From: Archivesica marissinica
Taxonomy: Eukaryota > Mollusca > Bivalvia > Venerida > Vesicomyidae
Length of the DNA stretch: 64,000 nt
Assembly: GCA_014843695.1 (NCBI GenBank)
Contig: CM026401.1
Span: forward strand, 51,329,450-51,393,449
Direction of reading: 5' to 3'
Both the position numbers and the translations under genes were made by a program. This document shows positions 34,204 to 44,693 of this stretch, piece by piece. Under the pieces are notes generated by a model. That model ran no database searches and was not told the origin of the DNA. It saw only the letters and a program-made list of their open reading frames with translations. Every line of letters starts with the position of its first letter. The first letter of the stretch is position 1.

Positions 34204-36820
34204 ATGGCTGAAGAAAGTGATATTTTGGAAAGTTGGGAAGAATTAGACGATAAAGAGGTATATCGCAGTAAATTTCCATAGGAAATATGTCTGTTTTAAC
34301 TATATACGATTATGTCTCATAATATTCTACAACCATTGTTCCGATATATTTTGAATTGGATACGAATTCAAAACGAAAATAACAGGAGTTGTGATTTTAC
34401 TTTTGTTTGTATTCGGCTATTGGGAATAGTAATAGTTTCCTCATTGATGTTACTTCTGGAAGAAAGCTATTAGACCTCACCTTCATAGTGAACTGACTTC
34501 TCCAAAATACACCACATGAACGATCTGGGATGTGTATAGATTGTATTTTATTTATGTATCGACTGTTTTCGATACAGATTTCGGGAGTTTTATCTGGGCT
34601 GCTTCATGATCAGAAATTCACATGATCATGACAATGTAGTTGAAAACATTTATAGTGAGCGAGTTTTACTGTAACGCGAGTTGAGATGAAAGTGTCGATA
34701 TGTTATCTAATTTAAAATCTTCGTACAGAGGTTGAATTGTTGGAGAACAGGAAAGTTGAATTGTGGGAGAACGGAAAGTTGAATTGTGGGAGAACGGAAA
34801 GTTGAATTGTGGGAGAATAGTAAAGAGCCTCTTAATTATTCTCCCACAATTCATTTTCCGATACGGCTCGAGCGCTTTCATAACATTTGAAAGCGTTCTT
34901 ATGAGCCAGATTAACATTCAGTACTAACACTGTAATAAAATCAACAAACGCACCTGATATTATATAATTATATATAAAAAATTAACATGTGCTTCTATCC
35001 AATGCCTTCGTGGCATAGTGGTTAGAGCAGTGGCCTACAATCCAGAGGCCCAAGGTTCGAAGCTGCAGGAATTTTTTTTCTCTCAATATTTTTTTATATT
35101 CTTCATAATTCTAATATTTTTATGGAAATACAATTACATGAATATATATATAGTGACATATTTTAGTACATGTATATTGGTGTCATTGCAGGTCCTCGAT
35201 AAGAGACTACAAGACATCAAGATAACACAAACCGTGAACAATGGGTATGTATTTCACCTCATAATTCAGGTGCCCGCCTGGATCAGTGTTTTTCAACCAA
35301 TAAAATATGAAAGCTAACCTAAACTTTTTTTCTCCTCTATCTATAATGCTTTTATTAGCTCATTAAATGGTACATAGCCAACAAAAAAACAGATTTAACA
35401 TCATAGTTTCAGGGATCATTCTAGAGGGTGATGTGGTCGATATTGTCGCCCTAGGGACCCTGACTTTGCCCTATTTATTTTTTTGGTTTTTACGATTTTC
35501 AAACAAAATTTTGTCTAGTAAGATACACTGGCCCATTATAAAGCACTCCTTCTATTAAAATGTTGTATTTAATGGTTGTACTGTGCATTTTAACCCTATT
35601 TTGCAGAAGTATATCAAAGAACACCATTTAAGGAAGCGATCACGCGCTTTCTCACTTCTCCCAAAAATTCTGACCTAGAATGAACCCTGAGTTTACATGT
35701 AATCAATTTACAGAAAGGATGACATTTACTGTTCTTTAAATGCAAAAAATGTAAAATATTTCATTTTTGATATATGTTTGGTTTAAGCATAGGTTATTCG
35801 ACATTATACAACAAATAATTATGTACACAATAAATACAAGTGAGTGAATTGAAAGCTAACAGCTTATTGGATTTCTATCCACTGCATACTAGAATTCTGT
35901 ACAGGGTATGGTGATATTTATGTATATATACTTGACATGTTTTTAAATAATAGTTTGTTGTCATTCCCAATAATGACATCATGCACGTGCAGTTCTATCA
36001 TGTTCTCATAAACCAAACAAAATATATATGATCGCCGGTTCCCTGACCATGGTAATAAAAAGTTAACTTTTTAATTGATAAAAGAAGATTTTCAGACTGT
36101 CCATGTAACTGTCATATACATGTACTGTAACTGTGGTGCCAATGTTTTTCAAGGAGTTTTGTATTGGCGATGTCTTGTATTGGTGTATTTCTTTCCCCCG
36201 CCAAAATTAAACCCACAATCAGCTCGGCAAGAGAACGCCAATAATTTGTACGACTATGGGATAGAAATATTAATCAGTGACACATTTTAAGTTAAAACGT
36301 TATTTATTTTACAACGATTCCGAAGCAAGTTCTAACAACTTATATTAATCACTCCCGATGGCGCAGATGAAAGCGTAAATGTGGTCATTTGTGTGGGAGG
36401 AAACCGGAGTACCCGGGGAAAACCCACCTGTCCGATCTGGCGACCACCGTACCATCTCACATACTTCCCAGTCTGAGGATCGAACCCGGGTTGCATTGGT
36501 GAGAAGCGAGCACGCTAACCACTGCGCTAATCGGACAGTGACACGTTTAAATCAAATTGCATTGTAATTGTTTTTTTATTGCAAACGTGATTTTATTTTC
36601 ACACTTTTACGAATGTGAGTAAAACAAATCAGAGATTATTACCAAATCTTTTCTGATAGCAGGACTGTAGGAACATGCACTACAGTACCTTTTTTTTCAG
36701 TACTAACGATCCAGTGTCACAAATGAAGGAAGAAGGCAGTAGAACACAGTATACACCGGGGATACGAATACTGAAACGTGCGACGGAGAACACCGATAGT
36801 GCCAAAAATAATGCATCAAA
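34204..36820 (+). CDS. SZRD1: SZRD1 (SUZ domain protein 1), first three exons
   Basis: Exons 34204-34257 (ATG), 35192-35244 and 36701-36820; GT-AG sites, phases 0 and 2 agree, and the last donor leaves phase 2. Residues 1-18 read MAEESDILESWEELDDKE, matching the acidic SWEE start of SZRD1. Exon 2 gives VLDKRLQDIKITQTVNN (family RLEKKLKITQ). Exon 3 ends the SUZ core with GIRILKRATENTDS (family QIRILKRPTSN). SUZ domains bind RNA. The rest of the protein, including the SUZ-C motif, is absent: a 25-bp satellite begins about 40 bp after exon 3 and runs into a gap. The missing exons are probably beyond the satellite, perhaps after 64,000. Confidence 0.9.
34735..34862. repeat. 22-bp tandem repeat with inverted copy
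   Basis: Four units of GGAAAGTTGAATTGTGGGAGA, then an inverted unit TTCTCCCACAATTCATTTTCC at about 34,838-34,858, so the block can fold back. It lies in SZRD1 intron 1. Confidence 0.8.
35006..35080 (+). other. tRNA-like sequence followed by T run
   Basis: CTTCGTGGCATAGTGGTTAG (A-box-like), AAGGTTCGAAGCTGC (B-box-like), and an 8-T stretch as in pol III terminators. The acceptor stem does not pair properly, so it is a tRNA-derived pseudogene or SINE head. Confidence 0.45.
35409..35689. mobile_element. MITE with CAGGG(A/T)TCATTCTAG ends
   Basis: Inverted ends CAGGGATCATTCTAGAGGG and (reverse) CAGGGTTCATTCTAGGTCAG; about 281 bp. Copies also at 47,933 and 52,393. The CAGGG tips suggest an hAT-type relative, without proof. 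Confidence 0.75.
35690..36300. other. SZRD1 intron 2, no recognised feature
   Basis: AT-rich intron sequence without recognisable repeat family or ORF. Confidence 0.5.
36302..36540 (-). mobile_element. SINE family B, nearly full length
   Basis: Best complete copy. In sense orientation: TGTCCGATTAGCGCAGTGGT head, CGGGTTCGATCC B box, GGGAAGTATGTGAGATGGTA, GGAAACCGGAGTACCC (as read here), and the tail GTTGTTAGAACTTGCTTCGG followed by AATCGTTGTAAAATAAATAA. Confidence 0.85.
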
Positions 36821-36860
36821 GTAAGTATAAACTATAATCATATTTTATTACATTCTAAAT

Positions 36861-38020
36861 AGTCAATGCACAATACCAAACAAATAGTCAATGCACAATA
36901 CCAAACAAATAGTCAATGCACAATACCAAACAAATAGTCAATGCACAATACCAAACAAATAGTCAATGCACAATACCAAACAAATAGTCAATGCACAATA
37001 CCAAACAAATAGTCAATGCACAATACCAAACAAATAGTCAATGCACAATACCAAACAAATAGTCAATGCACAATACCAAACAAATAGTCAATGCACAATA
37101 CCAAACAAATAGTCAATGCACAATACCAAACAAATAGTCAATGCACAATACCAAACAAATAGTCAATGCACAATACCAAACAAATAGTCAATGCACAATA
37201 CCAAACAAATAGTCAATGCACAATACCAAACAAATAGTCAATGCACAATACCAAACAAATAGTCAATGCACAATACCAAACAAATAGTCAATGCACAATA
37301 CCAAACAATAGTCAATGCACAATACCAAACAAATAGTCAATGCACAATACCAAACAAATAGTCAATGCACAATACCAAACAAATAGTCAATGCACAATAC
37401 CAAACAAATAGTCAATGCACAATACCAAACAAATAGTCAATGCACAATACCAAACAAATAGTCAATGCACAATACCAAACAAATAGTCAATGCACAATAC
37501 CAAACAAATAGTCAATGCACAATACCAAACAAATAGTCAATGCACAATACCAAACAAATAGTCAATGCACAATACCAAACAAATAGTCAATGCACAATAC
37601 CAAACAAATAGTCAATGCACAATACCAAACAAATAGTCAATGCACAATACCAAACAAATAGTCAATGCACAATACCAAACAAATAGTCAATGCACAATAC
37701 CAAACAAATAGTCAATGCACAATACCAAACAAATAGTCAATGCACAATACCAAACAAATAGTCAATGCACAATACCAAACAAATAGTCAATGCACAATAC
37801 CAAACAAATAGTCAATGCACAATACCAAACAAATAGTCAATGCACAATACCAAACAAATAGTCAATGCACAATGCACCAAACAAATAGTCAATGCACAAT
37901 ACCAAACAAATAGTCAATGCACAATACCAAACAAATAGTCAATGCACAATACCAAACAAATAGTCAATGCACAATACCAAACAAATAGTCAATGCACAAT
38001 ACCAAACAAATAGTCAATGC
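36861..38020. repeat. 25-bp satellite, about 46 copies, ends at a gap
   Basis: Unit CAAACAAATAGTCAATGCAC followed by AATAC, almost without variation. The same satellite begins after the second gap at 63,405. Confidence 0.97.
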
Positions 38021-39020
38021 NNNNNNNNNNNNNNNNNNNNNNNNNNNNNNNNNNNNNNNNNNNNNNNNNNNNNNNNNNNNNNNNNNNNNNNNNNNNNNNN
38101 NNNNNNNNNNNNNNNNNNNNNNNNNNNNNNNNNNNNNNNNNNNNNNNNNNNNNNNNNNNNNNNNNNNNNNNNNNNNNNNNNNNNNNNNNNNNNNNNNNNN
38201 NNNNNNNNNNNNNNNNNNNNNNNNNNNNNNNNNNNNNNNNNNNNNNNNNNNNNNNNNNNNNNNNNNNNNNNNNNNNNNNNNNNNNNNNNNNNNNNNNNNN
38301 NNNNNNNNNNNNNNNNNNNNNNNNNNNNNNNNNNNNNNNNNNNNNNNNNNNNNNNNNNNNNNNNNNNNNNNNNNNNNNNNNNNNNNNNNNNNNNNNNNNN
38401 NNNNNNNNNNNNNNNNNNNNNNNNNNNNNNNNNNNNNNNNNNNNNNNNNNNNNNNNNNNNNNNNNNNNNNNNNNNNNNNNNNNNNNNNNNNNNNNNNNNN
38501 NNNNNNNNNNNNNNNNNNNNNNNNNNNNNNNNNNNNNNNNNNNNNNNNNNNNNNNNNNNNNNNNNNNNNNNNNNNNNNNNNNNNNNNNNNNNNNNNNNNN
38601 NNNNNNNNNNNNNNNNNNNNNNNNNNNNNNNNNNNNNNNNNNNNNNNNNNNNNNNNNNNNNNNNNNNNNNNNNNNNNNNNNNNNNNNNNNNNNNNNNNNN
38701 NNNNNNNNNNNNNNNNNNNNNNNNNNNNNNNNNNNNNNNNNNNNNNNNNNNNNNNNNNNNNNNNNNNNNNNNNNNNNNNNNNNNNNNNNNNNNNNNNNNN
38801 NNNNNNNNNNNNNNNNNNNNNNNNNNNNNNNNNNNNNNNNNNNNNNNNNNNNNNNNNNNNNNNNNNNNNNNNNNNNNNNNNNNNNNNNNNNNNNNNNNNN
38901 NNNNNNNNNNNNNNNNNNNNNNNNNNNNNNNNNNNNNNNNNNNNNNNNNNNNNNNNNNNNNNNNNNNNNNNNNNNNNNNNNNNNNNNNNNNNNNNNNNNN
39001 NNNNNNNNNNNNNNNNNNNN
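38021..39020. other. Assembly gap, exactly 1,000 N
   Basis: Fixed length indicates a scaffolding gap of unknown true size. Satellite on the left; the right edge falls inside an SDHB exon. Confidence 1.
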
Positions 39021-41188
39021 GGGTCCTGCCGTCCTGATGCAAGCTTACAGGTACACCTTTCTCCGAGGATAGTAATGGTTCTATGTGTTCCATTGATAGT
39101 AGCAAATTATGTTACATTTGTAAGAGTGAATCCCGCACCCCCCCCAAGTCCACCTCAGTGGTCGAGTGGTTACGGTCGCCGACTTGTACACCACTGTAAC
39201 CTATCATTACTGATGGTCAATGGTTCGAACCCCGCTCAGTCTGTGTCTCATTATGGTCGAGCGGTTATGGTCGCTGACTTGTTCACCACTGTAACCTATC
39301 ATTACTGATGGTCAATGGTTCGAACCCTGCTCAGTCTGTGTCTCTTTATGGTCGAGTGGTTACAGTCGCCGACTTGTCATCACTATTGGTCTCTTTTTAT
39401 GAAAAAGATGCCAGTTTCTGGTGGAGGTTGAAGCACCAAGTACTGGTTAACCGCTGGAGCCTGCCCAGGAAAGGTGGTGTTAGATAAACTGCCGTCACCT
39501 CTAAAAATCTATAATGACTAATATCTTATGGAGATACGCCATACATTTTCATATTGGAGTAAACTTTATTTATTTTACAACGATTGCAAAGCAAGTTTTA
39601 GTAACTATCCAGCCGGTTGAAGGTCCATGCCTGAAAATGTGTTGTTAAGATCCGGCATTGCTATTAAGTTTCTACTTACGTATTTTTTATCGGAATGCTT
39701 GCAGGTGGATGGTTGATTCTCGCGATGACTATACGGATGAACGACTAGCGTTGATGGAAGATAAGTACTCTGTATACAGATGCCATACCATCATGAACTG
39801 CACTAAAACCTGTCCGAAGGTGAGAACTAGATTCTTGTACCATCATGAACTGCACTAAAACCTGTCCGAAGGCGAGAACTCGATTCTTGTACCATCATGA
39901 ACTGCACTAAAACCTGTCCGAAGGCGAGAACTAGATTCTTGTACCATCATGAACTGCACTAAAACCTGTCCGAAGGCGAGAACTCGGTTCTTGTACCATC
40001 ATGAACTGCACTAAATCCTGTCCGAAGGCGAGAACTAGATTCTTGTACCATCATGAACTGCACTAAAACCTGTCCGAAGGCGAGAACTAGATTCTTGTAC
40101 CATCATGAGCTGCACTAAAACCTGTCCGAAGGTGAGAACTTGATTCTTGTACCATCATGAACTGCACTAAAACCTGTCCGAAGGCGAGAACTAGATTCTT
40201 GTACCATCATGAACTGCACTAAAACCTGTCCGAAGGCGAGAACTAGATTCTTGTACCATCATGAACTGCACTAAAACCTGTCCGAAGGCGAGAACTAGAT
40301 TCTTGTACCATCATGAGCTGCACTAAAACCTGTCCGAAGATGAGAACTAGATTCTTTTACAATAATTACATGACTTGATATTTTGTTCCTATAAACAAAG
40401 AACAAATTTACCGTTGTTAAATCTGCAATAAGCAACGGCTACAGCCACTCTATTTTATGACTGCACATTATTTGTTCGTAGCATTATATCAGATCATGTT
40501 AGAATGGAAATAATATTAGTCTTACTGTTGTTTATCGGCGAATAAAACACGGTTTCACCGGTTTGTCGTTCTGAATAAAACACGGTTTCACCGGTTTGTC
40601 GTTCTAATATGTAGGAATTAACCATTTATGCATACCGTTATACCTGTGTGGTTAATTCCTACGTAAACACTTAGTTGCTAATCACCGGATATGCTGCCTT
40701 CCTAAAATGACATGTACACGAGTGTGAATTATCCGCCTCCGTGGTCGAGTGATTAAGGTCGCTGACTTGTATACCACTGTAACCTATCATCTCTGATGGT
40801 CACTGGTTCGAGCCGCCCCGCTCAGACCGTGTCTCATTTATATGAAAAAGTTGGCAGTTTCTTACGGAGGTTGGAGCACCCAAGTACTGGTTAACCGCTG
40901 GAGCCTGCCCAGGAAAGGTGTTGTTAGGTAAACTGCCCGCCGGCGATATAGCCCAAAATGGTGCTGATGCAGGCATAAAACCAGAAATATAACATATAAA
41001 TATAACATATAACGAGTGTGAATTACATATATTAATATTATTGCATATTCTGTTTATTGTTATAAAGGTATAACGCCTTCATAATCTGATTTCAGGGCTT
41101 GAACCCAGGTCTGGCTATCGGAGAAATGAAGAAAATGCTGGCATTGTACGATGCCAACAAGGCTGAGGGAAAGATGTCGGTTGCTTAG
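39021..41188 (+). CDS. SDHB: SDHB, succinate dehydrogenase iron-sulfur subunit, last three exons
   Basis: SDHB is the iron-sulfur subunit of mitochondrial complex II, carrying electrons from SDHA to ubiquinone. Exons: 39021-39050 (cut by the gap), 39705-39819 and 41096-41188 (stop TAG). They read (L)[10 protein letters not shown], then [13 protein letters not shown]...[15 protein letters not shown], then [19 protein letters not shown] to the end. The C-x5-C-x3-C-P cluster in exon 2 supplies iron-sulfur ligands of the C-terminal ferredoxin domain. Junction phases agree (AG|G for Arg, then 0). The upstream exons, with the mitochondrial transit peptide and the 2Fe-2S domain, are not found anywhere in 1-38,020. 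The donor of exon 39705-39819 is embedded in an 11-copy repeat. Confidence 0.95.
39150..39495 (+). mobile_element. SINE family A, three partial heads in tandem
   Basis: TGGTCGAGTGGTTACGGTCG-type heads begin near 39,157, 39,253 and 39,350; only the last continues into the AAGTACTGGTTAACCGCTGG body. Tandem head duplication within SDHB intron. Confidence 0.75.
39780..40355. repeat. 52-bp minisatellite made from the SDHB exon-intron junction
   Basis: Eleven units of 52 bp. Each has CATCATGAACTGCACTAAAA and CCTGTCCGAAG (the coding end of the exon 39705-39819) followed by the donor position and AGAACTAGATTCTTGTAC. The donor is GTGAGA in the genuine copy and in the copy near 40,131, GCGAGA in eight copies, and ATGAGA in the last. 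Confidence 0.95.
40540..40670. repeat. Direct repeat and inverted repeat cluster in SDHB intron
   Basis: GAATAAAACACGGTTTCACC occurs twice in a row, followed by the inverted pair GTAGGAATTAACCA / TGGTTAATTCCTAC. A related, diverged block lies at about 56,105-56,240 in an EXOSC10 intron. Confidence 0.65.
40732..41011 (+). mobile_element. SINE family A with 14-bp target duplication
   Basis: Full-length copy with tail GCATAAAACCAGAAATATAA. Flanked by exact ACGAGTGTGAATTA at 40718-40731 and 41012-41025, so retroposition is clear. Confidence 0.92.
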
Positions 41189-41479
41189 ACACACGCAAAC
41201 AAAGCGCCAACAAATTTTCATTCTATATTTCTTATGTTTTGTAGACACTAAGCTAAGAAAAAGAGATTTATATATTGAAGTGATGAAATCAAATCACATT
41301 TAACAAACTGGTTTTTAACGTGAAATATATTTATAAAGTCCTTCGGAAGAGCTAGTGAATGTGTTGTTCAGTTTGTCTTTGTTGAAAGGTGGTCACTCGA
41401 AGCACGTTAAAATGCATCGATAATTAGACACGAGATCAAAATGCTGGTCATTAGAGAAATATTTTTAACTGGGGTCCTT

Positions 41480-41620
41480 GTTCGAAGATGCACAAGATTG
41501 GCTGTAGTTGATAGACTGGTAATCAGTCGGCACAAGATTGGCTGTATTTTATAGACTGGTAATCAATCGGCACAAGATGGGCTGTATTTGCTAGACTGGT
41601 AATCAGTCTGTGTTTGATTA
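41480..41620. repeat. 50-bp tandem repeat, three copies
   Basis: Units of about 50 bp with CACAAGATTGGCTGTA and TAGACTGGTAATCAGTCGG, downstream of SDHB. Confidence 0.85.
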
Positions 41621-41742
41621 TTTGGAGTGCCACACTTGAGAAATGCTTCGACGAATTGGAAAGATGAAATGAACGGCAATGTGGATACAAACACTATTTC
41701 TGTATAGCCGTACTTTCTGCACGTGACATTAGTAATTCTTGT

Positions 41743-41963
41743 TTAACCTATTGCACGCTAGCGGCAGATAAAATCACTTTTTCAAACGGCATAGAGCCAG
41801 ATCAGGCTCTATGTTGTTTGCTATTTGGATAGTGGAGCTAAACACTTGGCTGAATAGCAAACAACATAGATACTGATCCTGACCGCTATAACGCCGCGGC
41901 TGATCTGGATCTATGTTGTTTGCAAATGTGATTTTATTGACTCAGCAGGTGGCAAAGGGTTAC
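41743..41963. mobile_element. TTAA-type MITE with internal hairpins
   Basis: Ends TTAACCTATTGCACGC and (reverse) GTAACCCTTTGCCACC. The interior has inverted copies of GCAAACAACATAGA. A related piece lies at about 57,880-58,020. The right TTAA is mutated to TTAC. Confidence 0.6.
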
Positions 41964-42429
41964 GTTTTTACTATGCATTATACTACTACTACTATTAATG
42001 GCTTCCATCTTTCATTTAGGCTTCTGAAATACGGAAATGAAAGTGCCACCTTCAATGGTTATGCATGTAAGACGAACATGTATACATGACTGTATTGTTG
42101 GGGGCCTTCCATGTAATTACCCATGTATACTATTTGGGTTTTTGTTACTTGTCTTTCGCCATATGTTCCATCATGGCCTCCAATGCCATTCACCACATGT
42201 GCCGAAATAAGTTCGAAATTGGCTACAAAAGTAATCAAATAAATATTTCAAACGATTTTCATAACCCGCAGTGAGGCCCAGACCATATTTAACAATAGTA
42301 TTTAGAAATAATAATGTAAAATTCGTATGATGCCGAATAAAATATTTCCAGGATTGATGACTGGCTTTATTCATTTGATTAAACACATGACATGTCATGT
42401 GGTCAACGGGTTCCTGGTACTAGTAAATG

Positions 42430-42575
42430 CATGCTAAGAGATTTTGCTCTTACGAGGGAGCCGTTGCTCTCTTACGAGGGAGTTTTGCTCTCTTACGAGG
42501 GAGTTTTTGCTCTCTTATGAGGGAGTTTTGCTCTCTTACGAGGAAGTTTTGCTCTCTTATGAGGGAGTTATTGCT
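42430..42575. repeat. 23-bp tandem repeat
   Basis: Six units of TTGCTCTCTTACGAGGGAGT with short length changes. Confidence 0.88.
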
Positions 42576-43360
42576 CTCTAATATTAAAGGTGAATTGTGC
42601 TTACCCTAGCAGGAGGTCTTAGTGTTACATAGAAAAAGAGGAAAGAAAAAATTAAATCAACACGCTGAGGGACCTTGCTGGCTTTCTATTACTTCCCTTG
42701 GCAGATAAAGTCTGATTTATCTATAAAAATGTATAGCGGTCCTTTCATTTGTATTTACAGTTGTTCCCTAACCGGATGTTGCGTTATGATAAAGGTGATT
42801 TTATCCAAATCATGTTCGTTAATTGATAAACCCATTGGATATACTGTAGGATATATGTCGAGATGTAGTAACATAATAATTATAAGATGAGAAAGTGGAA
42901 ACAAATTGACAGCATGTTGTGCAAAGGAAACAACGATAAAAACAGAGGAAACAACTTGAGATGACCTACATACTTTTAGGGAGTATTCAGGGGCAGTAAC
43001 TGACCGAGGTCTCTCATTATAAATTTATATAATTCTATGTCAAATGTACAAATAAACAATTACAAGAACATAGTCCCATCAGTTAGGACATTTCTATCTT
43101 CCGCTATAGAATCTAAAATGGCTCAATTAACACCTACTGCATGCACTCTTTGTAAATTTATATAATTTTGTGTTTTATATGTTTATTTATCATCGCTACC
43201 GGTTGCCCATATTAGCGACGCCTCCTAAAGAGATGCTAATTATACACAAACAAGATATATCGATTAAAAGTATCGTGCCGCTTACTTGCATGGATGCGTG
43301 TGATTATCCGGGACTATTATATGGATGCACCATACTGATTTCCTTGAGATGTTTAAAAAG
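42576..43360. other. Intergenic, no supported gene
   Basis: Between the 3' ends of SDHB and SIGMAR1. Short frames without family resemblance. GTTTATTTATCATCGCTACC near 43,180 is a fragment of SINE family E. Confidence 0.45.
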
Positions 43361-43361
43361 T

Positions 43362-43572
43362 TTAAGCAAGTTCTAACAACTTATATTAATCACTCTTGTT
43401 GGCACAGATGAAAGCGTATATGTGGTCATTCGTGTGCGAGGAAACCGGAGTACTCGGAGAAAACCCACCTGTCTGTTCTGGCGACCATCGTACCATCTCA
43501 CATACTTCTCGGTCCGAGGATCAAACCCGGGTTGCATTGGTGAGAAGCGAGAGCGCTAACCATTGCGCCAAG
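43362..43572 (-). mobile_element. SINE family B copy
   Basis: Minus-strand copy with AAACCCACCTGTCTGTTCTG, GGTCCGAGGATCAAACCCGG and a tRNA-like head at the right end. Confidence 0.8.
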
Positions 43573-43734
43573 ATGTAATAAGGCTCAAAAGTATACTGGC
43601 AACAATTTAACTACTTTTTCAAATTTGTGGTTGTTGTTACTGTGGTAATGTGATAAAAAGGACTTTACACTCGTGGAGATGTGCATACTATATATATTCT
43701 GAAAAGGCTCACGTATTTTGCGGATTTAGTGTTT

Positions 43735-44014
43735 TACGTTTATTTATCGTTGCTACCAGTTGCCCATATGAGCGACACCTCCTGAAGAGATTAGTCATTT
43801 TAGATTTTGGAGGATAGTGCAATGATACAGACAGAGACCCATTCCAGAGTCTCCTCTGGTTCTTTTACGTGCACAGTGTAAAGCACCGACACGAGACCTC
43901 GGTTTAACGTCCCATCTGAAAGACTGTTAATTTTATTAGGGTCAGACGGGGGATCGAACCTGCGATCCCTGGATTACCAGTCCAGCGTGTTACCACTGGA
44001 CTACAGATCCGTCT
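43735..44014 (-). mobile_element. SINE family E (tRNA-Thr-like head)
   Basis: Minus-strand copy of the element at 51,179-51,460. The head at the right end reads, in sense, ACGGATCTGTAGTCCAGTGG; the body contains GACGTTAAACCGAGGTC, a block shared by a widespread invertebrate SINE group. Confidence 0.85.
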
Positions 44015-44426
44015 GTTATATAATTCTAGGTCGGAATATACAAATAAACAATTACAGAAACATAACGTCGCATCTGTTACGACGCAAATTTTAATGTGAC
44101 AAAACTAAGAGATCAGGATCAGGTCCAATAGACACATTATATAGTTCTGATCAATTGAGTATTTGAAAAATATGCTAGTTTTCATCGACTAATGACCTAG
44201 TCCTCTATTTCACTGATATCTGATCACACTTTCATAGTCGCCTACTAACTGGAACCTGCGTTGAAGGTATTAAAACTTTTCTCAAACCCGAGAGTGATAT
44301 GATTGGGTGAGTCATAGATTTGCTCTTGGCCAAAGCTTGAGAATGGAGAACAATTGAATAACCTCCAAGCCTGGCCCAGTATCTGTTCTCATTTAAGTTG
44401 TGTCAAACTCGCACCGGAACTGAGTC

Positions 44427-44667
44427 CGCCTCCGTGGTCGAGTGGTTACGGTTGCTGACTTCTATACCACTAACCTATCGTCACTGATGATCACATGACG
44501 GATTCGAGCCCCACTCAGACTGTATATCTTTATACGTAAATGTTGGCAGTTTCTTACGGAGGTTGCTGCACCAAGTATTGGTTAACCTCTCGTGCCTGCC
44601 CAGAAAGGTGTTGGGTAAACTGCCCGTCGCTCATATGAGCAACAGTTAGCAACGTTAAATAAACTTA
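44427..44667 (+). mobile_element. SINE family A copy, diverged
   Basis: Head TCCGCCTCCGTGGTCGAGTG, body GTTGGCAGTTTCTTACGGAG; it lacks the usual tail and ends in GTTAAATAAAC. It ends 27 bp from the SIGMAR1 stop codon. Confidence 0.75.
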
Positions 44668-44693
44668 GAAGTAAAAATCCTGTATCGGCTCAT

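Noticed and set aside
37967..39308. Frames spanning the N gaps
   Set aside because: They are made of undetermined bases; the same for 62,305-63,480.
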